In this document: piece after piece, positions 7,181-16,557 of the stretch
Layout of the letters: each line of letters opens with the position of its first letter
How positions within the stretch are numbered: the first letter of the stretch is position 1
From: Flavobacteriaceae bacterium
Lineage (GTDB): Bacteria; Bacteroidota; Bacteroidia; Flavobacteriales; Weeksellaceae
Reading direction: 5' to 3'
DNA length: 64,000 bases
Assembly (NCBI GenBank): GCA_012522185.1
Contig: JAAYKY010000007.1
Span: 1-64,000 of the forward strand
Notes under the pieces: generated by a model
Seen by the model: the letters and a program-made list of their open reading frames with translations, nothing else
Told to the model about the DNA's origin: nothing
Database searches by the model: none
Program-made: the position numbers and the translations under genes

Positions 7181-10150
7181 TTACTCATAAGCTGCCAATC
7201 CACTAATATCTCTTCCTTGCGCCAATTTTTTTAATTGCGGCACCAAGTCTTCCATAAGTTCCAATTCCTTTATCCTGCGTTCTTTCCAACTCAAATCCAA
7301 TGGAGCTAAAAGATCTGTCAATTTTTCTCCGTCAAAAATCATTCGGCTCATAACTTTTTCTACAAAAGCTTTTAAATCTGCTGTTTGCAATCCATTTTTA
7401 TTGGCAATTGCAGCTAATTCTTTGTTGTATTTTTCGTCTTTAAATTTGTCATACCCCTTGCGTAGTGCTGCTACATCTTGCCCTTGGTTCCAATCCAAAC
7501 TGTTGATGTATTCGGTTAAGTCTTCTTCTTCATCCATCATATTTGAATGTGACTTTAACAAAGCAATCACCTGTGCTTTGGTCATTTTCTGTTTGGATGG
7601 TTTTTGTTGTGTACTATCGGCGATCAGATTCATAATGTAATCGTAATCAATTACAGCAGAAGCAAAGAGTACAAATTCAAAATCTAATTGTTGAATTTCC
7701 TCCGGTGTATTTTCACCTTCTTTTTGACGTCGCTTTTGAAAGTTTTTAGCCGTTTCAATATAGTTACTGCGAAACTCCTGAAAAATAGGTGTTGGCAAAA
7801 TATCTTCAATAACCGCCTTTTGCTCTTCAGTGATGTCAGTATATTGGTCAAGTTGTGTTTTAAGTCGCTGTACTTCCTTAAAGTTTTGCACAAAAGCAAT
7901 ACGCGCAGCATCTCCTTTTAGATTGTAAACTTCCTGCGGTTCATAAGCGCCAGTGTTTTCCTGCATAAATACACCTAATTTCTCCACTGCTTCTTTAAAT
8001 TTGTCAATCACCACAGGCGCAGGCTCTACCAACCAAATTTCTCTTGATTTTTCTTTATCTTCTTCTCCTGAAAACAAAGCGATGGCTTGGTTTACTGCAT
8101 CTTGCTGCGAACGAAAATCCAATATATTCCCATAAGGCTTGCTGTCGTTTAACACACGATTCGTGCGTGAAAATGCTTGAATTAATCCGTGGTATTTCAG
8201 ATTTTTATCTACATAAAGTGTATTGAGATACTTGCTGTCAAAACCCGTGAGCAACATATCCACTACAATGGTTATGTCTATTTTATTTTTATGAGGATAG
8301 TCTTTGCTGCTGTATTTCTGGTTTTTAATACGGCTTTGCACATCTTGATAATACAAATCAAAATCACTGAGGCTGTGATTGGTCCCAAATTGTTGATTGT
8401 AATCGGTAATTATTTCCGTTAAGGCTTTTTTCTTCTCTTCAGGATTTTGTTTGTTGTCTTCTTTTTCTTGGGCCAAATCCTCTTGTATTTGTTGAATGTC
8501 TTTGTTGCCCTCAGCAGGAGGCGAAAACACACAAGCGATGTTCAAAGGTGTAAAATCTGGATTTTCCTCCTTTTTATTTTTCTGAATTTCATTAAAGAGT
8601 TTGTAATATTCAATAGCATTATTGATAGAGGCCGTAGCTAAAATGGCATTGAACTTTCGATTGTTTGTAGCCGAATTATGTTTGTCCAAAATAGCTTCTA
8701 CCACAGCTTGTTGTGTAATGGCTTCACCTTGTTTCGCAGGTTGTGAACCTTCGCCTTTGAAATAATCAATATGGAATTTCAAAACATTTCTGTCGTCTAT
8801 GGCGTGAGTAATCGTATAGGCGTGTAATTGTTTTTCAAAAATATCTTCGGTCGTTTTGTAGGTTTCAAATTCACCTTCTCTAATTTTTTGTGTAGAATTC
8901 TCTTCAAAAATGGGTGTCCCCGTAAATCCAAATAATTGCGCATTTGGAAAAAACTCTTTTATGGCTCTGTGATTTTCTCCAAATTGCGAGCGGTGGCATT
9001 CGTCAAAAATAAATACAATGCGTTTGTTGCTCAACGGCTGCAGGCGTTCTTTGTAATTCCTTTGGTTGGTTCCATCAAGCGCCAAGCCTAACTTTTGAAT
9101 GGTCGTAACAATGACTTTATCGGCATAATTGGTAGAGAGTAATCGTCTGACCAATGTTTCGGTATTGGTATTTTCTTCTACACTACCTTCCTGAAATTTA
9201 TTGAATTCTTCACGGGTTTGTCGGTCAAGGTCTTTCCGATCCACTACAAACAAACACTTTTCAATATCAGGGTTATTCTTTAAAAGTGTAGAAGCTTTAA
9301 ACGAAGTCAAGGTTTTCCCACTTCCCGTTGTATGCCAGATATAACCGTTGCCTCGATTATCTTTTATACAGTCCACAATGGCTTTTACTGCATAGACTTG
9401 ATAAGGTCGCATCACGAGTATTTTCTGCTCACTTTGCACCAATACCATATATTTACTAATCATTTCACCCAGCGTACACTTGGGCAAAAACTTTTCAGTA
9501 AAAGTGATAAGGTCGTTGATTTTTTTGTTGTTAATGTCAGCCAATTCATATACAGGCAAAAATTGTTCGTCTGCATTGAAAGCAAAGTGTTGGTTTTTGT
9601 TATTGGCAAAATACAAAGTTCGATTGCCGTTACTCACAATAAACAACTGCATAAAACACAACAAGGAATTACCGTAGCCATTTCCTGGTTCGTTTTTATA
9701 ATCTACAATTTGCTGCATCGCCCTACGATGTGAAATATCTCCTTTTTTCAGTTCGATTTGCACCAGAGGTAAGCCGTTGATGAGCAGGATAACATCATAC
9801 CGCTGAAAACTATTCTCGGTATTAATCCGCAATTGATTGATGACTTCAAATTCATTTTTGCACCAATCTTTAATGTTTACTAAAGTATAATGCAATGGCG
9901 TACCATCTTCCCGCTGAAAGTATTGATTTTCCCGTAATAACTTTGAAGCTTCAAAAACGTCGGGTTTAATTATTTCTTCTCGCAACCGCAAAAATTCACT
10001 GTCCGTTAATCGCACCCGATTTAATGTTTCAAATTTTTGACGAAAATTTTGTTCGAGTGTTTTTCGGTCAATGATATCCGGTCGGCTAGTATATTTTAAG
10101 TTTTTGAGTTGTTCAATGAAGCCTAACTCTATCAGGTTTTCTTTATTCAT
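7181..10150 (-). CDS. hsdR: Type I restriction endonuclease subunit HsdR
   Basis: This is the 989-aa motor and nuclease subunit, which translocates DNA and cuts unmethylated targets once bound to M2S. The N-terminal nuclease domain has D119 and E133-x-K135 (QIELKK), the PD-(D/E)xK residues. The SF2 helicase core has Walker A TTGSGKT at 274-280, DECH at 383-386, GFTGTP soon after, and the late motif QAFSRTNR. A helical C-terminus binds the methylase core. The ATG at 10150 is preferred to TTG at 10159. It is the first gene of the operon, so a promoter should lie in 10151-10440. All motifs are intact. Confidence 0.96.
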   Translation of the reverse strand: MNKENLIELGFIEQLKNLKYTSRPDIIDRKTLEQNFRQKFETLNRVRLTDSEFLRLREEIIKPDVFEASKLLRENQYFQREDGTPLHYTLVNIKDWCKNEFEVINQLRINTENSFQRYDVILLINGLPLVQIELKKGDISHRRAMQQIVDYKNEPGNGYGNSLLCFMQLFIVSNGNRTLYFANNKNQHFAFNADEQFLPVYELADINNKKINDLITFTEKFLPKCTLGEMISKYMVLVQSEQKILVMRPYQVYAVKAIVDCIKDNRGNGYIWHTTGSGKTLTSFKASTLLKNNPDIEKCLFVVDRKDLDRQTREEFNKFQEGSVEENTNTETLVRRLLSTNYADKVIVTTIQKLGLALDGTNQRNYKERLQPLSNKRIVFIFDECHRSQFGENHRAIKEFFPNAQLFGFTGTPIFEENSTQKIREGEFETYKTTEDIFEKQLHAYTITHAIDDRNVLKFHIDYFKGEGSQPAKQGEAITQQAVVEAILDKHNSATNNRKFNAILATASINNAIEYYKLFNEIQKNKKEENPDFTPLNIACVFSPPAEGNKDIQQIQEDLAQEKEDNKQNPEEKKKALTEIITDYNQQFGTNHSLSDFDLYYQDVQSRIKNQKYSSKDYPHKNKIDITIVVDMLLTGFDSKYLNTLYVDKNLKYHGLIQAFSRTNRVLNDSKPYGNILDFRSQQDAVNQAIALFSGEEDKEKSREIWLVEPAPVVIDKFKEAVEKLGVFMQENTGAYEPQEVYNLKGDAARIAFVQNFKEVQRLKTQLDQYTDITEEQKAVIEDILPTPIFQEFRSNYIETAKNFQKRRQKEGENTPEEIQQLDFEFVLFASAVIDYDYIMNLIADSTQQKPSKQKMTKAQVIALLKSHSNMMDEEEDLTEYINSLDWNQGQDVAALRKGYDKFKDEKYNKELAAIANKNGLQTADLKAFVEKVMSRMIFDGEKLTDLLAPLDLSWKERRIKELELMEDLVPQLKKLAQGRDISGLAAYE

Positions 10151-10304
10151 TTTTCCCAATTTTTCGAAATTCGATTTTTTATTAAGATAGCAGAAATATT
10201 TTCTCTATTTTTTTCCGCTTAGGTTAAGGTGTAAAATATTTAATCAATGCTAAATCCACATAGAGAATTTTATTGATAGATTCAAAATTTCTTAAAACTA
10301 CAAA

Positions 10305-10388
10305 TTAAATAAAATCTTTGATATTTCCGGCTCTTTGTACTTCATAAATAACTTCAAAGTCCGCAGGTAACTTTATTATATAAATTTC
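10305..10388 (-). pseudogene. Possible 3' remnant of an unidentified gene
   Basis: The minus strand reads 27 protein-like codons (EIYIIKLPADFEVIYE...) before a stop at 10305, directly preceded in frame by stops. The rest of 10151-10440 is AT-rich and holds nothing recognisable, apart from the expected but unseen hsdR promoter. The fragment lies at the border between the restriction island and core genes, where gene debris is common. It may be chance, since it is short and no family was recognised. Confidence 0.25.
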
Positions 10389-10440
10389 TCATTTTTATCA
10401 TGTAAGACAGCTTTGGTAAAATAGATTTCTGTGGATTTAT

Positions 10441-12282
10441 TTACCTAACTAAATCATTTCCTCCCCCATTCAACTTTCGGTTCAGTTCCGCTTGAAATTC
10501 TTCCATCACCGGTTTTACGGTGCTTTCGGGTAGGTCTGAAATACGAATGTACATCAGTCCGTCAATGGCATCATTGAACTTCGGATCGACATTGAATCCA
10601 ATCAGTTTTGCGTTTTGCTTGATGTATTTTTTAATCAAAACCGGAAGACGTAAAACATTTGGCTCGATTTCATCAATCAGTTTGTCAAACTTATTCAAAT
10701 CGGCTTCGGCTTCATCAAAGAAAAATTCTTTGTCTTCGTCTTTCAGTTTCACTTTGAATTCCTTTTTCGGACGAACATATTGCGCCACATAAGGGTCGTA
10801 ATAATGCGATTTCATAAATTCAATCATCAGAGATTTCGAAAAATCGGAGAATTGATTGGAAATGGAAACGCTCCCGATGATGAACTTTTCTTCCGGGTTT
10901 CGAAGCGTAACGTGCACAATTCCTCTCCACAAAAGGAAAAGCGGCATCGGCTTTTGCTGATAAGCCGGCACCACAAAGGCACGCCCCATTTCGATGCATT
11001 TCTTGAAAAACGGATGCAATTCCGGTTCGATGTGAAATAATTCGTTCAAATAAAATCCATCCACCCCAAACTGCTCATAAACCTCTTTCCCCAACGCCAT
11101 TCGATAAGCTCCCACGATTTTATGGGCCTCATTGTCCCATAAAAACAAATGGTGATAATGGACATCGTATCGATCCAAATCGATTTCCTGATTGGTTCCC
11201 TCACCGATTTCCCGGAAAGTAATTTCACGCAATCGCCCGATTTCTCGCAAAAGATTTGGGATTTCGTGGGCCTTGCTGAAATAACATTCGTAATTATTAT
11301 TCTTAAAAAGCAGTGCATCCTCAGTCTTTTTCAATACTTCAATTTCGGCATTGATCAAATCCGCAGAAGTCTCTTCCACAATGGGTTTGGGTTTCTTGCT
11401 TCTTGCATTGATCGCAATCGTAGCCGGAATTTTCAAAGTTTCGATGAGAAGCGATCTTTTTTGGGTATAATAAGTGGAAAGTGCATAAGTTTTTTTGCGA
11501 AGGAATTCCGAAAAAGCTTTTACCTCTTCAAATTCCAATTGTTGTTTCGGTAAAATCGGCTTCCCAATTCGGATTTGAATCGGTTTAACACGCGGTCGAA
11601 CCATTTCCGAGGGGAGCATCGCCGTTTGTAAATTCGGACTGAGTGCCGCCATCCGATAAAAAAGCGGACTGTTTCTAGCCCGGAAATACATCGGAATCAC
11701 GGGAACATTCATTTTTTTAATCAGCTTGATGGCCGATTCCTGCCATTCGCGGTCGGCCACATTTCCTTCTTCGTCTTTAGCAGAAACTTCTCCTGCCGGA
11801 AAAATCCCAAGACAACCTCCGTCACGAACGTGCCGAATCGCCTCACGCATTCCCGAACTGCTGTTGTAAACTTCCTTTCGGGTTTCAAAAGGATTGACGG
11901 CGATGACCATGGGTTCGAGCGGTTGGATGCGGTGCAGTAAAAAATTGCCCATCACTTTAAAGTCCGGGCGGATTTTCCCAATGATGTGCATCATCAAGAT
12001 TCCGTCCAGCGCACCCAGCGGATGATTAGAAACAACTATAAACGGACCTTCCTTGGGAATTCGATTCAAATCTACATCGTGAAGTTCATATTTAACATTG
12101 AGGTCGTCCAAAAGATATTGCAGAAAATCGGCAGAACTTTTCCCCAAACCGTTTTTGTACAAATCATTTAACTTATTGATACCACTGATGTTTTTAAACA
12201 ACCAGGAAATAGGGTATCCGACCGGCCAGAATTTTTTAAGTCCGGAAGCCTGATAAATATCTTTGGTGCTGATTAAACTCAT
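10441..12282 (-). CDS. OlsF-like bifunctional acyltransferase (ornithine/glycine lipid synthesis)
   Basis: This is a 613-aa two-domain protein. Residues about 50-270 form a PlsC-type acyltransferase with NHPLGALDG (the HxxxxD catalytic motif near 90-100) and FPAGEVS. Residues about 320-540 form a GNAT-like N-acyltransferase of the hemolysin/OlsB group (RLREITFREIGEG, RYDVHYHHLFLWD). In OlsF of Serratia and Flavobacterium such a fusion makes lyso-aminolipid with one domain and acylates it again with the other, giving phosphate-free ornithine or glycine membrane lipids. Its start overlaps the aspartate kinase stop by 4 nt. The amino acid headgroup is not predictable. A remote alternative is a general lysophospholipid acyltransferase. 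Confidence 0.82.
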   Translation of the reverse strand: MSLISTKDIYQASGLKKFWPVGYPISWLFKNISGINKLNDLYKNGLGKSSADFLQYLLDDLNVKYELHDVDLNRIPKEGPFIVVSNHPLGALDGILMMHIIGKIRPDFKVMGNFLLHRIQPLEPMVIAVNPFETRKEVYNSSSGMREAIRHVRDGGCLGIFPAGEVSAKDEEGNVADREWQESAIKLIKKMNVPVIPMYFRARNSPLFYRMAALSPNLQTAMLPSEMVRPRVKPIQIRIGKPILPKQQLEFEEVKAFSEFLRKKTYALSTYYTQKRSLLIETLKIPATIAINARSKKPKPIVEETSADLINAEIEVLKKTEDALLFKNNNYECYFSKAHEIPNLLREIGRLREITFREIGEGTNQEIDLDRYDVHYHHLFLWDNEAHKIVGAYRMALGKEVYEQFGVDGFYLNELFHIEPELHPFFKKCIEMGRAFVVPAYQQKPMPLFLLWRGIVHVTLRNPEEKFIIGSVSISNQFSDFSKSLMIEFMKSHYYDPYVAQYVRPKKEFKVKLKDEDKEFFFDEAEADLNKFDKLIDEIEPNVLRLPVLIKKYIKQNAKLIGFNVDPKFNDAIDGLMYIRISDLPESTVKPVMEEFQAELNRKLNGGGNDLVR

Positions 12283-13523
12283 TCTTCTTTCACAATTATT
12301 TGCAAAGTATTTTTAATGATTTGACGCAGCAACTCGGTTCCTTTATAAAACGAATAGGAAGACTTCTCGTCAAAGTGCCTAAGGGTGTATAAAGATACTT
12401 CTTTTTCCCATTCAATCTGATATTCGGATTTTAACTTATCCAGCAGCACTTCCATCTGATTGAATTTATCTTCCAGGCAAAGCGACAAACTGATGGCCGA
12501 ATTCTGCATCATATTGACTTTGATTTTCAAATTATGAAGCAAATTGAAAATACGGCTGATTTTTTCTTCTGTAATAAATGAAAAATCAGAAGTCGTAAGT
12601 CGCAAAAGGTTTTGGTTCTTTTTGACGATATAACAAGGTACAAAAGGCTCCAGCGTAAGTTTATTCTGAATTTCTGTTCCTGAACCCTTCGGGTCAATGA
12701 ATGATTTCACATAAAAAGGAATTCCTTTTTGTCGAAGTGGTCGCATGGTTTTCGGGTGAATGACCGAAGCGCCGTAATAGGCCAGTTCGATGGCTTCTTC
12801 GTAGGAAATTTTATGGAGCAACTTTGCGTCCTCAAAATAACGCGGATCGGCATTCAGCACGCCCGGAACGTCTTTCCAGATCGTCATGCTTTCGGCATTC
12901 ATACAATACGCAATGATCGCCGCCGAATAATCCGAACCTTCACGGCCCAAAGTCGTGGTGAAATAATTCGGGTCAGAACCCAGAAACCCTTGAGTAACAT
13001 AGAATTTGGAATTGTCCAGCGAGCTGAAATTCTTTTCGGTTTCTTCCCAGATGACTTTTCCTTCCCGATAGGTTTCATCGGTTTTGATGAAATCGCGCAC
13101 ATCCAGCCAGGTATTTTCAATTCCGACTGAATTCAAAAAACTGCTGACGATTTTAGTCGAAATCAATTCGCCACAACAAACTACTTGATCGTACACAAAA
13201 TCATAATTCGGTGATTTATTTCTTCGTAAAAACCCACATAAATCTTCAAAAAACTGATGAATTTCGGATTTGAGTGAAGCGGAATCGGTGAATAATTCAT
13301 CGGCAATTTCCAAATGCATTTGCCGGATTTCGTCGATTTTTTGGGTGAAATCAGTCTTTTCAAAATAAAGTTTGACTACTTCTTCCAGTGCATTAGTGGT
13401 TTTGCCCATGGCTGAAACTACCATAAAGGTTCCGTTGTAACCTGCTGACTTTAATACCGATGCGATGTTTCGCACGCTTTCTGCATCTTTGACCGATGCC
13501 CCCCCGAATTTGAATACTTTCAT
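12279..13523 (-). CDS. Aspartate kinase
   Basis: This 414-aa monofunctional aspartokinase phosphorylates L-aspartate, the first step toward lysine (and diaminopimelate), threonine and methionine. KFGGASV at 4-10 is the family signature; FTTTLGREGSDYSAA and IWKDVPGVLNADPR line the active site. The C-terminal 110 residues are a short ACT-like region that probably gives feedback control. It is first in a two-gene operon with the OlsF-like acyltransferase. A promoter box lies 20 nt upstream. Which end product inhibits it cannot be seen. Confidence 0.93.
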   Translation of the reverse strand: MKVFKFGGASVKDAESVRNIASVLKSAGYNGTFMVVSAMGKTTNALEEVVKLYFEKTDFTQKIDEIRQMHLEIADELFTDSASLKSEIHQFFEDLCGFLRRNKSPNYDFVYDQVVCCGELISTKIVSSFLNSVGIENTWLDVRDFIKTDETYREGKVIWEETEKNFSSLDNSKFYVTQGFLGSDPNYFTTTLGREGSDYSAAIIAYCMNAESMTIWKDVPGVLNADPRYFEDAKLLHKISYEEAIELAYYGASVIHPKTMRPLRQKGIPFYVKSFIDPKGSGTEIQNKLTLEPFVPCYIVKKNQNLLRLTTSDFSFITEEKISRIFNLLHNLKIKVNMMQNSAISLSLCLEDKFNQMEVLLDKLKSEYQIEWEKEVSLYTLRHFDEKSSYSFYKGTELLRQIIKNTLQIIVKEE

Positions 13524-13543
13524 TAAATTTCTCTAATTGTATG

Positions 13544-13551
13544 CAAATATA
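13544..13551 (-). promoter_or_regulatory. Candidate promoter of the aspartate kinase operon
   Basis: The minus strand reads TATATTTG, matching the Bacteroidota -7 box TAnnTTTG, 20 nt before the start codon, with a TTG 16 nt further upstream that could serve as the -33 element. Confidence 0.55.
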
Positions 13552-13574
13552 TAGCAATGAAGACTTTCAAGAAA

Positions 13575-14468
13575 CTACCATTGCTGTAATTTGTACGTAT
13601 AAACCTTTTCGTCTCTTAAAATTACCCGAAGGATATATATTCCGGTCGGGCCTAAAATTTTGTTTAATCTAAGTTCTGTTTGTGGCGTATCGACTTTTTG
13701 TTGCTGAATGAGTTTTCCGTTCAAGTCGTAAAATTGAATTAACTTGATGTTTTCAGCACCTTTTAGTTGATAGGATTTCGTTTTTCGTTTGAAAAATAAT
13801 TCAGGTTTTTTGTTAAATCTGTCTGTTTCTTTGATTTTCATAACTGACTGACAGCCTGATATGGAATCCAAATTTTCATAAACCAAATCGTTGTTTTTAA
13901 AGAGACAACTGAGTTTTCCCGCACCATTGATATCGGCCTTTCCACCCGGCGCCGTAATCATGGAAAGCGAACCTACGCCTTCTATCCAGACTACATTATA
14001 ATCTGTAATTTCATTGGATTGGGTTGGGGTAAAATAAAAATGCCTGTGCGGAATATCGTTTACCAAATTGATACTTCGGATGGAATCCAGTTTAAAGAAA
14101 CCGGCATCTGCAGGAAAAGGCGTGATAGGATTAAACATTTGAATTGTGTCCCCAACACTTACCGAAAAGTCGTAAAGTAAATATTCATCAACATGGTTGA
14201 ATTCGTCAAACTTTGTAAGAAAAACCTTTTTTTGCTCCACTTCTTCTCTAAGCAGAAAACTTCTTGAAATGTAATGATATCCTTCCAGAATTTTATGGGG
14301 TTGGTTGTTGAAAATAGTATCGCCGTCGGTATAATAAACATCAGTCATACAACCGCCGTAACAGTTGGTCAGGTGCCATTCGTTGACAGATTCCAGCATG
14401 GGTTTATAGTCTTGTGCGTTTAAACCATAACCAGCAATAGAAATCAGCAGAAATAAAAATCTTTTCAT
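13575..14468 (-). CDS. Secreted hypothetical protein with divergent T9SS-type C-terminus
   Basis: The protein has 297 aa from the ATG at 14468, where a signal peptide (MKRFLFLLISIAGYGLNAQ) begins at once; the open frame extends 11 codons further but without a sensible leader. The mature part is mostly beta-strand with no recognised domain. The last 70 residues (LIQFYDLNGKLIQQQ, GPTGIYILRV) resemble a type A sorting domain of the type IX secretion system but lack the usual YPNP opening. An extracellular or surface location is likely. It stands alone between the aspartate kinase and fbp promoters. Function unknown. Confidence 0.75.
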   Translation of the reverse strand: MKRFLFLLISIAGYGLNAQDYKPMLESVNEWHLTNCYGGCMTDVYYTDGDTIFNNQPHKILEGYHYISRSFLLREEVEQKKVFLTKFDEFNHVDEYLLYDFSVSVGDTIQMFNPITPFPADAGFFKLDSIRSINLVNDIPHRHFYFTPTQSNEITDYNVVWIEGVGSLSMITAPGGKADINGAGKLSCLFKNNDLVYENLDSISGCQSVMKIKETDRFNKKPELFFKRKTKSYQLKGAENIKLIQFYDLNGKLIQQQKVDTPQTELRLNKILGPTGIYILRVILRDEKVYTYKLQQW

Positions 14469-14510
14469 TGGCTGAAAATTTAATAAACAAAGATAATCCA
14501 TCTATTGATG

Positions 14511-14518
14511 TATATTTG
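14511..14518 (+). promoter_or_regulatory. Candidate fbp promoter
   Basis: TATATTTG fits the TAnnTTTG -7 box and ends 24 nt before the fbp ATG. Confidence 0.55.
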
Positions 14519-14542
14519 TAAAACCCAAAAAATCATTTAAGC

Positions 14543-15550
14543 ATGAATTTAGAAGCAGGCCAGACTTTAGGCGAGTTTATCATTGAAAACCAGAAAGATT
14601 TCCAATATTCATCGGGAGAATTAACCCGACTGCTGAGTTCCATCAAACTGGCAACCAAAATCGTAAACCATAAAGTAAATCAGGCTGGATTGGTCGATAT
14701 CATCGGGAAATTCGGAGCGGAAAACATACAAGGTGAGGAGCAGCAGAAACTCGATGTTTTTGCCAATGAAGTTTTCATCAAAACGCTTTCGCAGCGAGAA
14801 GTCGTTTGTGGAATCGCTTCCGAGGAGAGCGATGATTTTGTGCGTATTGAGAATTGTCAGAATTCTGAACTGAGCAAATACGTTGTTCTGATTGATCCAC
14901 TTGATGGATCTTCTAATATTGATGTAAACGTTTCGGTGGGAACCATTTTCTCGATTTACCGAAGGGTAACACCGGCCGGGACTCCGGTTCAGCTCGAAGA
15001 TTTCCTTCAACCCGGAAACAAACAAGTAGCTGCCGGATATGTGGTGTACGGGAGTTCTACGATGTTGATTTATACAACTGGAAACGGAGTCAATGGATTT
15101 ACATTGAATCCCTCCATCGGGACATTTTATCTATCCCATCCTCAAATGAGAATCCCCGAAGACGGAAAGATTTACAGTATCAACGAAGGAAACTATGCCA
15201 TGTTTCCACAAGGCGTTAAGGAATATCTTAAATATTGTCAAAAAGTAGAAGAGGATCGTCCCTATACTTCGAGGTACATCGGTTCGCTTTGTGCCGATTT
15301 TCATCGGAATTTAATCAAAGGTGGAATTTATATTTATCCATCTGGAACCAAAAGCCCGAACGGTAAACTGCGTTTGCTTTATGAATGCAATCCTGTTGCT
15401 TTCTTGGCTGAGCAAGCGGGAGGAAAGGCCTCCGATGGATTCAACCGGATTATGGACATTCAACCGACTGAACTTCATCAAAGAGTTCCTTTCTTTTGTG
15501 GCTCCAAAAACATGGTCGAAAAGGCAGAGGAATTTATGGTGAAAGCTTAG
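14543..15550 (+). CDS. fbp: Class I fructose-1,6-bisphosphatase
   Basis: This 335-aa enzyme hydrolyses fructose 1,6-bisphosphate to fructose 6-phosphate in gluconeogenesis. The metal-binding signature [10 protein letters not shown] lies near 115-124, preceded by the acidic pair in IASEESDD. The C-terminal sugar-binding region contains [11 protein letters not shown]. Length is typical for class I FBPases. It is monocistronic with its own promoter box. No anomaly seen. Confidence 0.95.
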   Translation: MNLEAGQTLGEFIIENQKDFQYSSGELTRLLSSIKLATKIVNHKVNQAGLVDIIGKFGAENIQGEEQQKLDVFANEVFIKTLSQREVVCGIASEESDDFVRIENCQNSELSKYVVLIDPLDGSSNIDVNVSVGTIFSIYRRVTPAGTPVQLEDFLQPGNKQVAAGYVVYGSSTMLIYTTGNGVNGFTLNPSIGTFYLSHPQMRIPEDGKIYSINEGNYAMFPQGVKEYLKYCQKVEEDRPYTSRYIGSLCADFHRNLIKGGIYIYPSGTKSPNGKLRLLYECNPVAFLAEQAGGKASDGFNRIMDIQPTELHQRVPFFCGSKNMVEKAEEFMVKA

Positions 15551-15733
15551 TTGGGAAATCTCTAAACCCAGCAGTTAAAAAATCTGGAATTCGAAGTTGC
15601 AATTTAGGAAAGAATTTCTAATAGGATATTGATCAAACTCTCCATTGCTTTGATCCATTGGGTTTTGCTTTGAGTCTTCTTTCAGGCGTTTTACTAAAAA
15701 TAATGAAGTTGCTTTTGAAAACCTATAATCATT

Positions 15734-16552
15734 TTGATTATATTTAGACTCAAAACCAGGATTATAAAAAAAGATAAATACGTCATTATCACCGGAGCAG
15801 CTTCGGGATTGGGCAAGGAATTTGCAAAACTCTATGCCGAGGAAGGTCATTCACTTATTTTAATTGATATCAACGAAAATGAACTTCATCAAACTGCAGA
15901 ATGTATTCGTGAAGAGACCAAAGCCCTTGTAAAGACATTGACCAAAGATTTGTCGCTTGCTGAGGTTTCTCAGGAAATTTATGATTATACCTGTGTAGAA
16001 AATCTTGAGGTTTTTGGTCTAATCAATAATGCCGGATTCGGTGTTTTTGGGAATTTTTCGGAAACGGATTTGAAAGATGAGCTCAAAATGGCAGGACTTC
16101 ATGTTTTGACTCCAATTGCATTGACCAAATTATTTCTAAAAGGAATGCTCGAAAGGAATGAAGGTGAGATTTTGAATATTTCCTCTTTGGCGGGTTTTCA
16201 ACCGGGACCTTTGATGTCGGTGTATTATTCGACCAAAGCATTTTTGATTTCATTTACGGAGGCGATTGCCCGTGAAAATAAAAACTCCAAGGTTCGCATC
16301 AGTGTTCTTTGTCCGGGTGTAGTCAATACGAATTTTCGAAAAAATGTTTGCGCCAATAAGGAGGCGAAGATCAAATCGATGAATAGTTGTCCGCGTCAAG
16401 TGGCGTTTTATGGCATTCAGAAGATGCGTCTTGGAAAGGTTGTTTGCCTTCCTTCTGTTTCTTGTAAATTTCTTTCACTTTTGCCAAGATTTCTTCCGCG
16501 GAGTATGGCAAGAAATATTGTGTACAATATCCAAATGCGAAACAGGGGTTAG
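15734..16552 (+). CDS. Short-chain dehydrogenase/reductase without an ATG start
   Basis: This Rossmann-fold oxidoreductase of up to 272 aa has the cofactor motif TGAASGLG near residues 20-27, NNAGFGVFG (NNAG motif), Ser in NISSLAG and the catalytic YYSTK pair (YxxxK). Substrate unknown; such proteins often act on lipids or sugars. No ATG precedes the cofactor motif: the frame can start at TTG 15734 or perhaps ATT 15761. A TATATTT stretch at 15739-15745, if a promoter, would place transcription start downstream of the TTG. The gene may rely on a rare start codon or may have lost its ATG. The 183-nt gap before it shows nothing else. Confidence 0.82.
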   Translation: MIIFRLKTRIIKKDKYVIITGAASGLGKEFAKLYAEEGHSLILIDINENELHQTAECIREETKALVKTLTKDLSLAEVSQEIYDYTCVENLEVFGLINNAGFGVFGNFSETDLKDELKMAGLHVLTPIALTKLFLKGMLERNEGEILNISSLAGFQPGPLMSVYYSTKAFLISFTEAIARENKNSKVRISVLCPGVVNTNFRKNVCANKEAKIKSMNSCPRQVAFYGIQKMRLGKVVCLPSVSCKFLSLLPRFLPRSMARNIVYNIQMRNRG

Positions 16553-16557
16553 TATCT

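Noticed and set aside
7684-7921. Overlapping open frames on both strands inside hsdR
   Set aside because: They lie within the well-supported hsdR frame and have no family resemblance; AT-rich coding sequence gives such shadows.
10780-11553. Plus-strand open frames within the acyltransferase gene
   Set aside because: No recognisable domain and fully covered by conserved minus-strand motifs.
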